Below, one piece after another: positions 10,559 to 21,391 of a stretch of 64,000 bases of DNA. The DNA comes from Gnetum montanum (taxonomy: Eukaryota > Streptophyta > Gnetopsida > Gnetales > Gnetaceae). The notes beneath the pieces are model-generated. The model did no database searches. It was given only the letters and a program-made list of their open reading frames with translations, and was not told where the DNA came from. The DNA lies in contig MNCI01011418.1 in the NCBI GenBank assembly GCA_015680685.1, positions 1-64,000 on the forward strand, in the 5' to 3' direction. The position numbers were made by a program, and so were the translations under genes. Each line of letters starts with the position of its first letter. The first letter of the stretch is position 1.

Positions 10559-10949
10559 CTGTACAGAAAACCCAATACATACATTAACACCAACATTTAC
10601 ATTTGCATAACCAATACAGAAAACTCATAGATTACACCTAGCTATCCAGGCCGAAATCGCCCAAACCCTTGCAATAATGCAAGGTTCGTCCCTAACAACG
10701 GCGGTAGACGCGACCTCATCAAACCCTCGCATTAACCCGAGGTCCACAATTTTGAAATTCACATTCACGCAAACGACACCACGAAAAATAAATATTAAAA
10801 ACAAACATAAGCACACAAAGAACGACCTACCGGTTTAAAGGCGTAGGGTCACGAACATCGACCAGCGCCTGCGAAACACGATTCAGGTTTTCTTGTACTT
10901 CATCGATTTTGGCCAATTTTGCGTTCTTCCTCTTGACTTTTGGCGCCAT

Positions 10950-11369
10950 GGTAGTAGCTTCAGCAATTTTCACCGTCTAACGTTTGCAAATCTTCACAGA
11001 AATCACACGCTCTACTCTTCTGCTCCCCCTTCTCTCGATCAAAAACAGTTATGACTTCGAATTCACAAACAGCCTGTCATCAAAAAAACCACTTACTTAT
11101 ATGCGAGGATCACCGACTTGATGTCCGATTTAAGTGGGACTTGCCCAAAGCAGAACCCGAAATTCAGAATATTAATGCGGCCGATATCGCACGCGCCACT
11201 GTCCGAAATGACGTTAAACTACCACATCTTATCGCCTCGTAATCGGGTTACATTGATTACAGCTTGTCTAAAATATTCAAAATTCAGTTAGCCTTCCATG
11301 CTCGGCGACATCACGTCACTTGTCTCCTAATCATTTATGCACCTGGCGGTTTTGCAGGACAGATGGAAA
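10950..11369. promoter_or_regulatory. Presumed antisense-gene promoter and right part of E1 spacer
   Basis: On the minus strand, upstream of the ATG at 10949, a TATAAGTAAG word lies near 11093-11103, about 150 bp away, and is the best TATA candidate. Around 11190-11225 is one copy of the CGAAATGACGTTAAACTACCA repeat type that also occurs at 52242 in E2, marking the right edge of the ancestral spacer. On the plus strand a TTTTGCAG word at 11351 could be the 3' splice site before pol. Confidence 0.45.
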
Positions 11370-12569
11370 ATGGACGCAACAGTTTCAGCACCCCTAACCT
11401 TCACGGGCCCATACGGGAGGGTAATTAGGTAGTTTGAATCCACGCTAGTAGACGTTAACCCCCCTTTAGAAGGCGTAACCATAGCTGCGTCGGAGACGTC
11501 CCCAGAATGGCCAGAACAGTCAACGCGCACGCTAGACCTGAAGGCTGGGGACATAACTGAAGACCCCCTTAGTGAGGTTCCTATCGTTACGCATAAGGGT
11601 GAAGTTGAAACACTTAAAGTCAGTTCTTTGTTAGACCAAAAAACGCATGATGCTATAAAACAGGTCCTACAAGACAACATTACTGTCTTTGCATGGTCAT
11701 ACGAAGATATGCCTGGGTTAGATCCCAGGTTAATCCAGCATAACATCATCTTAGACCCGCAGATTAAGGCAGTCAGGCAAAAGGCACGTAAAATCAAGCC
11801 AGAGATCGTGTTAGCCGTGCGTGATGAGATCACCAAACTATACCAAGCTGGTTTCATCCGTGCGGTCGACTACTCGAATTGGGTATCGAACATTGTAGTC
11901 GTCCCAAAGAAAACTGGAAGTATACGCATCTGCATAGACTTCCGGGATTTGAATAAGGCCACAATCAAAGATAACTTCCTGTTGCCGAGTATCGACCAGC
12001 TAGTGGATACAACAGCTGGGCATGCGCTTCTGTCCTTCATGAATGGCTTTTCAGGCTATAACCAGATTCGCATTAACCCAGAACATCAATTGACCACGAC
12101 ATTCATGACGCCCTGGGGCACCTTTTGCTACACTATGATGCCTTTTGGTCTGAAGAACGCCGGAGCGACGTATCAACGGGCCATGACATACATCTTCAGC
12201 GATTATCTCCTAGGAAGGCTGAATGATTACGTAGACGACATAGCTATCAAGTCGTTAAAGTCTGCGGATCATTCAGGGGACCTAGAGTTAGTCCTTAAAA
12301 GATACTCCAAATACGAGCTCCGGCTTAACCTAAAGAAGTGCGTATTCGGAGTCAAAATCGGACGAATGCTGGGGTTTGTGGTGTCGGAAACCGGCATACG
12401 AGTTGACCTTGATAAGGTCAAAGCCATTGTCGAGTTAATGCCTCCTACAGACCTCAAGAAATTACGTGGGTTACAGGGACGCTTACAGTTTATACGCCGG
12501 TTTATTTCGAGGTTAACCGACAAGTTACACCCTATGCAACACTTGTTGAAAAAGGGGGTTAATTTCGAA
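11370..12569 (+). pseudogene. pol: E1 reverse transcriptase
   Basis: Copies genomic RNA into cDNA. ATG at 11370 aligns with the pol start of E2 (53031): both begin with a short head, a GPYGRV or RPYREV word and then DITEDPL. RT motifs are clear: FIRAVDYSNWVSNIVVVPKK, RICIDFRDLNKAT, LLSFMNGFSGYNQI, the catalytic NDYVDD near 12230, and GFVVSETGI. The frame is open from 11628 to 12569. One TAG interrupts the N-terminal extension and another, at 12570-12572, ends the open stretch in a place where W is expected (FE-stop-TD). Residues needed for polymerisation look intact. Confidence 0.92.
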
Positions 12570-13590
12570 TAGACCGACAATTGCCAGCGTGCGTTTGACA
12601 GCTTAAAACAAGAGCTGCAACATTTACCAACGGTTTTCCCACCACAAAGGGATTTCCCATTTTACATTTATCTCGCAACCTTAGACGTAGCGTTAGCCGC
12701 ATTACTGTGTCAAAGGAGGGATGATGGGTCGGAAGTGCCCATCTACTACTTGAGTCATGCTCTATGTGCATACGAAACAAGGTACAACGACGTCGAGCGT
12801 ACTTGCTTAGCATTAGTTTTTACGCTTAAAAAGTGTAGGCATTACCTTTTTCGTAGCAAGGTCAACATCATCTGTAAAAATAACATTCTTAGGGCCGTTA
12901 CGCATAGCTTATACGAGAGTAGTAAAATAGCTCGCTGGAAAGCTATCACGGCAGAATTCGATCTGCACTATATTGGCCAATCATCTACGAAAGGCCAAGC
13001 GATAGCTAACCAGTTGATAACTTCACCGATTGACAATCATGCGACTATAGAGCCAGAGTTCCCTGACGAACATGTACATAGTTTAAGCCCTGTCTTGACA
13101 GACCCTGAAGCAACGTTGTATTTCGATGGAGCTTCAACCGCTAGAGGTGGCAGTGCTGCCACTGTTATCACGCTATCACCTGAGGATGTGCGTCTACACG
13201 CTTATCGCTTAACCTTCCCATGTACGAACAATATGGCAAAGTACAAGGGGCTCCTCAGAGGATTACTAACTACCAATGAACTCGATGTTCAACACCTAGC
13301 GATTAGGGGTGATTCGATGCTTGTCATAAATCAGATCACAGGAGTCTATGCCTGCAAGGCTGTACATTTGCATCCCTACTGCGATATGGCTAAAGATCTT
13401 CTGAGACGATTCGCGACCATCGATGCCTAGCACGTGCCACGCACGGATAACACACTGGCCGACGCACTGGCAACACTGGCTTTGAACGTGCCTTCACATC
13501 TCTTTGACACCTGCCCTGCATTAATAACAGACTGCGTAGGTCCTATCATTCAGACGACGCAAATCTCCTCTTCTCGAGGGAGCCACACCT
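12570..13590 (+). pseudogene. pol: E1 RNase H and second archaeal-type RNase H
   Basis: Same frame as RT. The connection and first RNase H run to about 13030 (LATLDVALAALL, PIYYLSHAL, DVERTCLALVF). A second RNase H follows from about 13110 (TLYFDGAST, then FPCTNNMAKYKGLL and IRGDSMLVINQ). Two RNase H domains in tandem are diagnostic of the Tat lineage. The Glu expected in the NNMxEYEGLL helix, kept in E2, is Lys here, so the second RNase H is probably dead. The frame is lost near 13560-13600 through a small indel. Confidence 0.85.
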
Positions 13591-14835
13591 GAATGGTACG
13601 ACGACATTAAAACTTACCTTTTACAGGGCGAATTACCGTCTGAATTGGCACACGCGCAGAAGGATGCGATACGCAAGCGGCCTAGGCAATACGTCATCAT
13701 CAGAGACAGCACTCTTTGTAGACGCTCCTTTGATGGCGTGTTGCTTACTTGTGTTGACAAAGACCAAGCGCACCACATATTCGGCGAAGTTCACGAGGGA
13801 CTGTGCGATGGCCACGTAGCACCACGGGCTATGGCCCTAAAAATCCATCACTTAGGATACTACTAGCCGCGCATGGAAAAGGATTGCCTGACAAAGGTTA
13901 AAACTTGTGATATGTGTCAGCATCACGTTAACCTTATACACGTGTCACCCACAGAATTGCACACAACGTAGATAACATGGCCATTTCAGCGATGGGGACT
14001 AGACATTATAGGCCCCATCACGCCGAAGTCTTCCGCAGGTCATAGCTTCATTATTACTGCTACTGAGTATTTTACAAAGTGGGTAGAGGTTGTTCCCCTG
14101 CGGAAGATCACATCTCAGCAGATTTGCCATTTTATCCTAGACAATATAGTAACCAGATTTGGTCTCCCGATGACTATCGTGACCGACAATGGGCCACAGT
14201 TTAGTAGCACGGAAACCAAATCCTTCTGTGATAACCTGGGCATCAGACAATCTTTTTCCTCCCCTTATTATCCTTAAGCGAATGGTCAAGCTGAAGCAAC
14301 GAACAAAGTGGTCATCAATCTGCTCAAGAAAATGCTCGATGGCAACAAAAGGCGGTGGCACGAACAAATCCTCTATGTGCTATGGGCGTACCATACTACG
14401 TGTAGGACAACTATGGGTAGTACATCCTATAGCCTGGTTTACGGGTCTAAAGCAGTGCTGCCTCTCGAGTTGCAAATTCCTTCTCTGAGGATGGTCCTCT
14501 CCACGGTTATAAGTGAGGCTCAACACACCGAGTCTCGAATCGCGGATTTGGATTCAGTAGAAGAGAAGCGGATACAGGCTCTTGACATGATTGAAAGGTA
14601 TCAAGACAAACAGAGACAGAAGCATCGTCACAACCTTCAGCAATGCCCGATCAAGAAAGGAGATCTAGTCCTCAAGGCTGTACGTGAACCAGTAGACAAG
14701 TTCTCAGCAAACTGGGAAGGCCCTTTCTTGGTGGTCGACGTATACAGCAATGGAGCATTCAAGTTAGCAGACGTCAACGGCAATGAATTATCCAACCCTA
14801 TAAATCATGTGTATTTGAAGCGGTATTACATTTAA
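13591..14835 (+). pseudogene. pol: E1 integrase
   Basis: Continues in a shifted frame to TAA at 14833-14835. It has the zinc-binding HH-CC region (EVHEGLCDGH to CDMCQHH), then a DDE core with GLDIIGPI, VTDNGPQFSS and GQAEATNKVV, and a C-terminal GPFLVVDV/GAFKLADVNG part. Stops at 13864 (W expected), about 13969 and 14276 (Q expected in YPQANGQAE) interrupt it. All three catalytic acidic residues are present. E2 lacks everything after the zinc-binding start, so this copy shows what was lost there. Confidence 0.88.
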
Positions 14836-14862
14836 CAGCATCTACGGTGTCAACAGCAAGTA

Positions 14863-15330
14863 TGATACTGATCGTCCGCTACAACGTAAAACTGGCACTG
14901 ACCGTCCGCTACGACGTAAAACTGGCATTCCTTGCACGCGTCCGCCACGACGCTAAACTGGTAATATCCGTTCGCTACGACGCTAAACTGGCAAGTTGTA
15001 ATCGTCCACTACGACGTAAAACTGGCAATGTTGTACAGGTCTACCAAGACGAAAAACTGGCATCTTTTGCCCGCGTCCGCCACAACGCTAAACTGGCACA
15101 GGTAAGTAGCTGTCTGCTGAGACATAAAACCAGCACAGCTCTGTCCTTGGGTCATGACACAAAACTGGAATCCACAACACGGTCTGCTGAGACCATAAAT
15201 CAGACACACCGTCGTCCGCTATGACGTAAAACTAGCATTTCTCGGTCCGCCTAGACTTTAAACTGGGACCATGGTCTGCTAAGACTTAAAACCAGTAACG
15301 GCAGTCTACCAAGACTTAAAACTGGGACTT
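14863..15330 (+). repeat. E1 3' tandem array, about 14 copies of a 22-bp core
   Basis: Imperfect copies of a core ending CGACGTAAAACTGGCA, usually preceded by CCGCTA or CTGCTA, spaced 30-40 bp. The 5' copies are most uniform; later ones drift to GACTTAAAACTGGGA. Hypervariable tandem repeats between integrase and 3' LTR are known in Tat-lineage elements. The same core occurs in the gag-pro/pol spacer of both E1 and E2. Confidence 0.9.
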
Positions 15331-16430
15331 ACAGACTTCTTCCATGTACATCAAGCAAGCGTGATCATCTCTGTACAGCTACACAACCAACGGGGTGGGA
15401 AACTGGGACAGTCCCAGCGTCGCCACCCCACTGGCATCCTACTGATTCCTCGGATAAGCTGAGAGGCATCTTACTGATCCCTCAGAGATGCCACTGCTGC
15501 GCCCACTGCAACGGTGGTACCTCTGAGAGTTTAGTCTCGCCAGCCATAGCCCCGACGAAATCTTCGTCGACAACAACCTCGGGAATCTCCGCCAATCATT
15601 GCTATCGGACGCCGTCTTCGCAAATTCATCTGGATGGTTCCTTGTACAACCAGTTAGCTGCACTGTGTCTGGTGCCTTTTGGCAAAGATATGCTGGGCCA
15701 ATCGTTAGGATTGGCGGCTCCGCCCGCATGCTCCGGCTCCTTCTTTACGGCCCAATCGCTCTATCTCGTATCAAACGGAGCTCGTTTCGACAACCTCACC
15801 TCTTGTTCGCATGAGCAATGGTGTCCTCTGCTTTCTTTTGTGGTTGCAGGTTACTTGCCTTGGGAGATGTCATTCAAAGGTGCGTCCATCTGAGTGGTGA
15901 AGGATAACAGCGTCTTGAGATGGCTGCTCAGGTTTGCCTAACCACTTAGATCTGCATGCCTATACCTCTCACAATCCTACCCTTAGCTCTTATTTCCTTT
16001 CAGCCCCACCACCCGCTTCCCATACGCAAAAGCTACATACACAAGTACCCATTTTTTCGCACTCACACTAGCCGAGATATCGCAGAAGTGATGCGCCATG
16101 CTCCTTTTGCAAACATTCCTGCTATAATCAGTGACAGAGAGATCTCAGGCTGACGCGCTACGCTCGTCTGAAAGCATTCCTATTGACATACGTGTGCGTA
16201 CGTTTCTGTGCATTCAGTAAGCGTATTCCATACTCCTACCATCTTGACCTATGTTATGTCTTCCCCGAACCAGTTTCCCACCATGACATTCTATCTCCCA
16301 TTCCCTCCAGCTTTGCTCTTTCATGTTGACAGGGCAATCCTTGAGTAGCCATGGATGGACGCTGTTCTTGCTTCTACCAATCTGGTGTTTCGTATTCTTT
16401 GTCAACGTCTTTCGGGTAAGCCCTCCAACC
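15331..16430 (+). other. E1 3' untranslated region
   Basis: No convincing gene. At 15392-15429 is a strong hairpin: GGGGTGG pairs with CCACCCC, and inside it CTGGGAC pairs with GTCCCAG around a single base. Just after it an approximately 35-bp unit (GGCATCYTACTGATYCCTC) occurs twice (15432-15493). The last 100 bp before the PPT resemble the corresponding part of E2 (57000-57101). Confidence 0.6.
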
Positions 16431-16449
16431 GTCAACAAAGAGGGGCCGT
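16431..16449 (+). promoter_or_regulatory. E1 polypurine tract
   Basis: GTCAACAAAGAGGGGCCGT abuts the TGAAACAC of the 3' LTR. E2 has GTCAACAAAGAGGGACGAA in the same place. The purine core AAAGAGGGG would prime plus-strand synthesis. Confidence 0.85.
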
Positions 16450-17897
16450 TGAAACACTATGAAAAATCACGAGTTGGCCTCAGGCAAAGATTCGCAATTC
16501 AAGCAAGGGCGCATGCCAGAATTCCAAAAGGGAGAATAAGACAGAGCAACATCAAGCGGCGCATAGCATCGAGTTCTCGACTTCTTGTGTAGATTCCTAA
16601 TCTTTCTATGCTTTTTTCTGTTTACGCTATATCACGCAACGAAGCGTAATGGTGCTTAGCGTGATTTTGCTTAGACATAGTCCAGCATCAGAAGGATAGT
16701 TACTTCGGCATGGGGAGGAGCTTGAGCTGTGTAATATGCGACTCCTTGTGAATTTTGCTAAGTCTTTTGTTCAAGGCCAGGTTTACGCTCTACTACGCAT
16801 GGCAGCATAATAAGCTCCAGAATGATCAAAGGCAAAGTCTAAGAAAGCGAGTGCTCATCATACGCTCATCATGCAACGTAGCGTATCGCAGCGTATTGCG
16901 TTGACAAACTAGACATTGTTTACGCTTCACTACGCGCGGCTACGTAAGTGAGCGTAAAATAGCTTGAATCCGTTGTTTCCATGTTATGTTACGCTCGTGC
17001 ATGCAATGCAGTGTGAATGAGCGTAATATAACCCAAAGACAGTTGAGACATGCCCGACGTGCACCTCTTCTTCACATGCACAATACGTGAACGAGCGTAT
17101 TGTGCGTAGTCATGAGGTTTGATGCAAAAATGGTCAAACCAACAGTGCCCGAAACACTCGGGACACACGTCATCAGGGTTGCGCCTTTTCCACAGAGCGT
17201 CGCAGCCTATAAATACCCCAATTGACAAAGATACAGAGGTTGGAAAATCAGAGAAACAAAGGCATTTTTTGGAGCACTGGAGCATGTATCACTTTTGAGC
17301 AGAGATACAGAGAGCAGTGCTTCGGCAATTGTTGACAGTATCACCTTACAGTAGAAACAGAGCACAGTTCGCTTGGAGCACCGGCGACAGGAGTAATCGT
17401 TCTGCTAGGAAGACTCTATTGGTCAGAAACAGTTGATCGGTAGACGTCAGAGCTCGACCTTCCTTGCATCCCGGCCCACGAGGTAGATCAGACTTCTGTT
17501 TGGACAGTTTCCTTGTTGTTTTGTGCTTGCCTTACATCCAGTAATTGGGGTCTCCCCAGTGTAACGAGATATACAAAACATACATTTTTCAAGTCAAAGC
17601 GTAGATCTTGAAACTACGTGTTTCTCTTATGTCACCCCCCTCTTATCCTATTTAACGTTATCATCGTTGCAATTCATCTATATTGTTTTTCCCTTATTTT
17701 TGCGATCCCTCGAATTAGATCGTTTCACGAGATACTCATCAGTTTACTGATTAGTAAGTCCCTGTTTGATCGACAAGACCGTTCAGGGCGCCGCAGATTC
17801 GTTTTTCCAGCATAGCCCTCACACGGATCCGTGGCTAAAACTGTGTACATGGGATTTGTTCGGTATTTTCCAGCTGCCGATGTTTTCCGTCGTTACA
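16450..17897 (+). repeat. E1 3' LTR
   Basis: 1448 bp from TGAAACAC to GTTACA, ending in CA as expected. Its TATA box is at 17208-17215. It carries a 20-bp block (17611-17630) missing from the 5' LTR. Differences from the 5' LTR are mostly C/T and G/A. Confidence 0.93.
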
Positions 17898-17902
17898 ACA
17901 AC
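17898..17902. repeat. Target-site duplication of E1, right copy
   Basis: ACAAC, identical to 696-700. Confidence 0.92.
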
Positions 17903-18099
17903 AACATTCATTCATCCATCTTTCTTCTATTCATCATCAATAAACCCAACTCAAATTTAGCAAGGAGTGTGGACTTGCACTATGAGTTGTTGAAGCTGAT
18001 GCTATTAGAGGCATGGGTATGTGATGGATCCACACCTTAGGATATGAGCTGTAAAATACTAAAAAAGTTCATAGTCACCAATAAGAAAAAGGTGTATCA
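17903..18099. other. Unassigned flank right of E1
   Basis: Sequence flanking the insertion. I see no motif or coding frame that I recognise. Confidence 0.4.
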
Positions 18100-19350
18100 T
18101 CAAGCATCCTTATGATCACTAGATGGGTGTAATCAATGTGATTAGGCTAAGGTGCATGTGTTGCCTTACCTAGCCACCCTAGTTAGAAGAGTTTTCTGAT
18201 CTCATGAATCTATATGTGCCATGTGGTGGGGGATGAATTCTCATATTCATGTAAGTTAAAGGCTCCAGGTGATGATCTAGCACTCTAATCAATTTCCATA
18301 ACTCTCATGCTCCATCAAAAACTCTTAAAAGAAATGAAAAGAAAAAAATATACATGAATGAAAATGAGAAGAAGATAAGAAAATATTGAAAAAAAATAAA
18401 AATAAATAAAAATAAGAGATGATGGAAAGAGCAATGTAATTTAAAGCTTATTAATTTGCACAAGTTGGTACTTTTATTATCCCAAATCAATTTTTATAGT
18501 TTCTCACATAAAAATCAAACCAATGGTTGAACCCATGCCTATGTAAAGCTTTCTACTATTCAACCCATTTCCTAGATTACTTCGCTTCCCAAAATGACAT
18601 AGTCCAAGACAACCTCTTGATCATTCATATCCTTGGCCATGAAGGCCCAAAAGACTCTCTCATAGTGAACCTTGGTAATGTTAATTTCTACTTCCACACA
18701 AATCCTTAATCATTTGTTTCAAAGATCCTTATGACCACTAAATGAATCTAATCAATGCGATTAGAATAAGGTGCACATGTTTCCTTACTTAGTCATCCTA
18801 TTCAAAACAGTGTGTGATCTCATGAACCTATGTGTGCCATGTGGTGGGGGATGAATTCTCATATTCATGTAAGTCGAAGGCTGCAAGTGATGATCTAACA
18901 CTCTAATCAATTTCTATAATTCCCATGATATATTAAAAACCATCTTTCTACAAAAGAAATAAGAAGAAAAATATATATGAATGAAAATAAAAAGATAAGA
19001 AAATATGGAAAAAGAATAAAAAAGAAAAGAAGAAGAAGAAGAAGAAGAAGAGATGATGGAAAGAACAATGTAATTTAAATCTTATCGATTTGCACAAGTT
19101 GGTAATTTTATCATTCCAAACTGATTTTGTAGTTGCTCACATCAAAATCAAACTAGTAATTAAATCCATGCCTATGTAAGCCTTTCTCCTATTCAACCCA
19201 TTGCCTAGATTACTTGACTTTCCAAGATGACATTGTCCAAGACAACCTCTAGCTCATTCCTATTCTTGATCATGAAGGTCAAGAAATCTCTTTCTTGGTG
19301 AACCTTGGTAATGTCAATTACTACATCCACCCAAATCCCTAATCATTTGT
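18100..19350. repeat. Two-copy tandem duplication, period about 620-633 bp
   Basis: ATGTGGTGGGGGATGAATTC occurs at 18221 and again at 18839. AACCTTGGTAATGT occurs at 18668 and 19301. Both copies contain a purine-rich GAAAA tract (18328-18420 and 18950-19050) whose length differs and explains the changing period. Neither copy codes for anything recognisable. Confidence 0.85.
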
Positions 19351-20397
19351 TTTGAGGGTCAATCATCATCATCCTTGATCCATCCCTTAATCACAGTTTA
19401 ACCTACAAAATTTTTCCTTATTCCTCATGGCATTATGATCTTTGTTGAATGTAGATTTTCTTAGCATAACCAAGGGAATCTGTGAGAAATTTCCAGTAGA
19501 GAAAAATTTTGGGATTCTACTGTGCATACATGAATAGATGGAGAAAAACCAAACCAAAATCCTAACTTCTAAATGTTTGATGGTATGTTACTTTGGTTCA
19601 TTTCCACCAATGGTTAGATCATGGAATAATTAAGGCTAGATGGCACTTGTAGTGGTACATGTGTCCTTGCACTTGGAAGGGGAACTTACAAGTTAATCCC
19701 TATTGTATGAATGAGTAATGATGAAAGGATCTAGTAATAGATCTCTCATGAAGTCTAGGACATGTTCACATGCTTCATGAGCTAATTGAATGGTTGGTTG
19801 GGAATCCACTAATGTTGCACACTCATTCCCTCTCTCTCTCATCCATCTTTCATTCTCCATTTCCTTCATTCTCAATATTTTCTATGGTTGTATGTGGCAA
19901 GAAATTGATTAGAAAAGGTGAAGGACAAGATCTAGTCATCCAAGGAGACAAACTTGTGTTTGATGCTAATGTCTCATTGGTTGTTGGAAATCCACTAGTA
20001 TCTCATCAATGGATTTCATAAGCATAAGAAAGGTAAATTCCTACTTTGGGAAGGATCCACTTGTGAATCCTTAATGGATTAGCATTACAAGAAAGTGAGA
20101 TAAAGCTTATCTATTAGTGATGGTAAGGGTTACATTGCATAAGACACTTAATTGGTCTCCCACTTGTATGCATGTCAACTCTTTGTGCTTCAATATTTGA
20201 CCATGACAAACCCTATTATTCACCTCAATAATGTCTACATCTCATCATCTTTGGTAATATATTCATTCTTCTGTTACTCTAATCCCTTTTTCTAGCCTTT
20301 TATTCATGGGAATAGATACATTGATCAATAAATTCATTTCCCATGATCCATGATATCATCAAGGTAAGTTTATGATGTTCTTATTGTCTTACTCCTT
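19351..20397. other. Unassigned sequence upstream of the A1 LTR
   Basis: AT-rich. A short imperfect repeat (GGTTGKTGGRAATCCACTA) occurs at about 19790 and 19977. No gene, and no LTR terminus other than the candidate at 20398. Confidence 0.4.
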
Positions 20398-21240
20398 TGA
20401 TGGGTTGTGGGTGGCTACATCGACTAGGCCCCATTGACTAGGCACCATCAACACAAGGTCTATTCTTGCCTATAAATACCTACTTACCAATCACATTTAT
20501 GGAATCAAGCAATCATAGTGTAGAAAAGCTCTTATAATTTTTCCATTTGAAAGTTAGAATATTTTTCCAAGTGCTTGCAGTAAGAGTCATCGAGTGTACA
20601 AATCTTTATTTGAGCATTGTTGTACCTAAGCCCAACAATGTGTACAACAATAAAGACAAGCTTCTTGATAAACCTTGCAACATTCTGAATAGTTTAGATA
20701 TTTATTCATGCATTCAATTCTTTCAATTGTTTATTTAATGTTTTCTAGTAATTGAGCTAATTAAGCAAGATAAGCTAGATAAATTAAATACATATGTATG
20801 ACCGCTTCAAGCGTAACATGTATTTACTTGGTAATCCTAATAGTGTTATTACTTGATGCATCCAATAACATAGTGCTTGGTAACCTAGTAGTGGATACAT
20901 GGGTTTTAAACATGTACAAAATGTGGGATCAGATGCTTATGTTAAGACTAGTTAGTTAGTTAATTTAAATTAGTCATTAAATCACTTTATCTTTCTCTCT
21001 CTTCAAGCACCAAAGAACATAAGACATAAAATGATAAAAATCATATGCCTCAATTACACTTAACCATATCTTTGTATGTCACAAGTGTAACTGGGAAGAT
21101 AACGAATGACCTTAAGGCAAGATTCACTTTCTAAAATACTAGTGCACTAGAAACTATAAAGTCCAAAGAATTCAATGAAATTGCACATGAATGCTTTGTG
21201 ATTCATATGGCTAGGCATAGGGGTACCTCATTGCTTATCA
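20398..21240 (+). repeat. A1 5' LTR
   Basis: The start is a candidate TGATGGG (20398). The end GCTTATCA at 21240 is followed at once by the primer site. At about 843 bp it matches the other A LTRs (806-882 bp). Its 3' half is alignable with the A2 LTR (TGAATGCTT, GGCATAGG, ACCTCAT); its promoter block is different. Confidence 0.65.
20420..20478 (+). promoter_or_regulatory. A1 LTR promoter: GACTAGGC repeats plus TATA
   Basis: TCGACTAGGCC and TTGACTAGGC lie 30-50 bp upstream of TATAAATA (20471-20478). The same words precede the internal TATA box at 36598. Confidence 0.7.
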
Positions 21241-21260
21241 TTGGTGCTATTGTCGGGGAC
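21241..21260 (+). promoter_or_regulatory. A1 primer-binding site
   Basis: TTGGTGCTATTGTCGGGGAC, a decayed form of the Athila-type site complementary to tRNA-Asp (TGGCGCCGTTGCCGGGGA, from memory). Confidence 0.65.
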
Positions 21261-21391
21261 TTTATTTGTTGAAATGTGCACTATCTAGGATTAGTGAGCA
21301 TTATTAATATCATTGGACGAACCCAAGGTCAGCATCACTTCCACATGACCTATAATTATGAAAGCACACTGATTATTTTATTTATTGCAAA

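Larger units (their letters stand above)
6695..10949 (-). pseudogene. Antisense eight-exon accessory gene inside E1
   Basis: Exons on the minus strand: 10949-10831, 10558-10109, 9986-9712, 9629-8589, 8506-8135, 8064-7936, 7858-7041, 6961-6695. All seven introns (70-272 bp) begin GT and end AG, and all exon phases agree, giving 1157 codons with stop TAA at 6695-6697. Six internal stops remain: TGA in exon 3, four TAG in exon 4, TGA in exon 7. The predicted protein has a basic, NLS-like N-terminus (MAPKVKRKNAK), an FCP1/HAD-like segment, a putative plant-transposon domain, 16-residue repeats, a coiled coil and an acidic C-terminus. The function is unknown. Introns in antisense orientation survive retrotransposition because the genomic RNA carries them as unspliceable complement. 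E2 lacks the gene at the same spacer. Exon borders come from reading, not from RNA. Confidence 0.8.
701..17897 (+). mobile_element. E1: complete Tat/Ogre-like Ty3/gypsy LTR retrotransposon (17.2 kb)
   Basis: Order: 5' LTR, primer-binding site, gag-protease frame, 5.25-kb spacer holding an antisense multi-exon gene, RT, RNase H, second (archaeal-type) RNase H, integrase, tandem-repeat array, polypurine tract, 3' LTR. Size, dual RNase H and separation of gag-pro from pol are typical of the Tat/Ogre lineage. Boundaries are supported by LTR identity, a 5-bp target duplication, PBS and PPT. LTRs differ at about 11 of the first 245 positions by eye, mostly transitions. The sense genes carry nonsense codons and one frameshift, so the copy is not autonomous now. 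It is the most CpG-rich and best preserved element in the window. Confidence 0.95.

Noticed and set aside
10625-10816. Minus-strand ORF between exons 1 and 2 as an additional exon
   Set aside because: No acceptor is seen at a useful place, and exons 1 and 2 join in phase without it (AAC CG|C GTT). It lies in intron 1.
14863-15330. Regular short repeats with unique-looking spacers, like a CRISPR array
   Set aside because: Repeats are imperfect, spacers vary in length, there are no cas genes, and the array sits inside a plant retrotransposon where such 3' UTR repeats are known.
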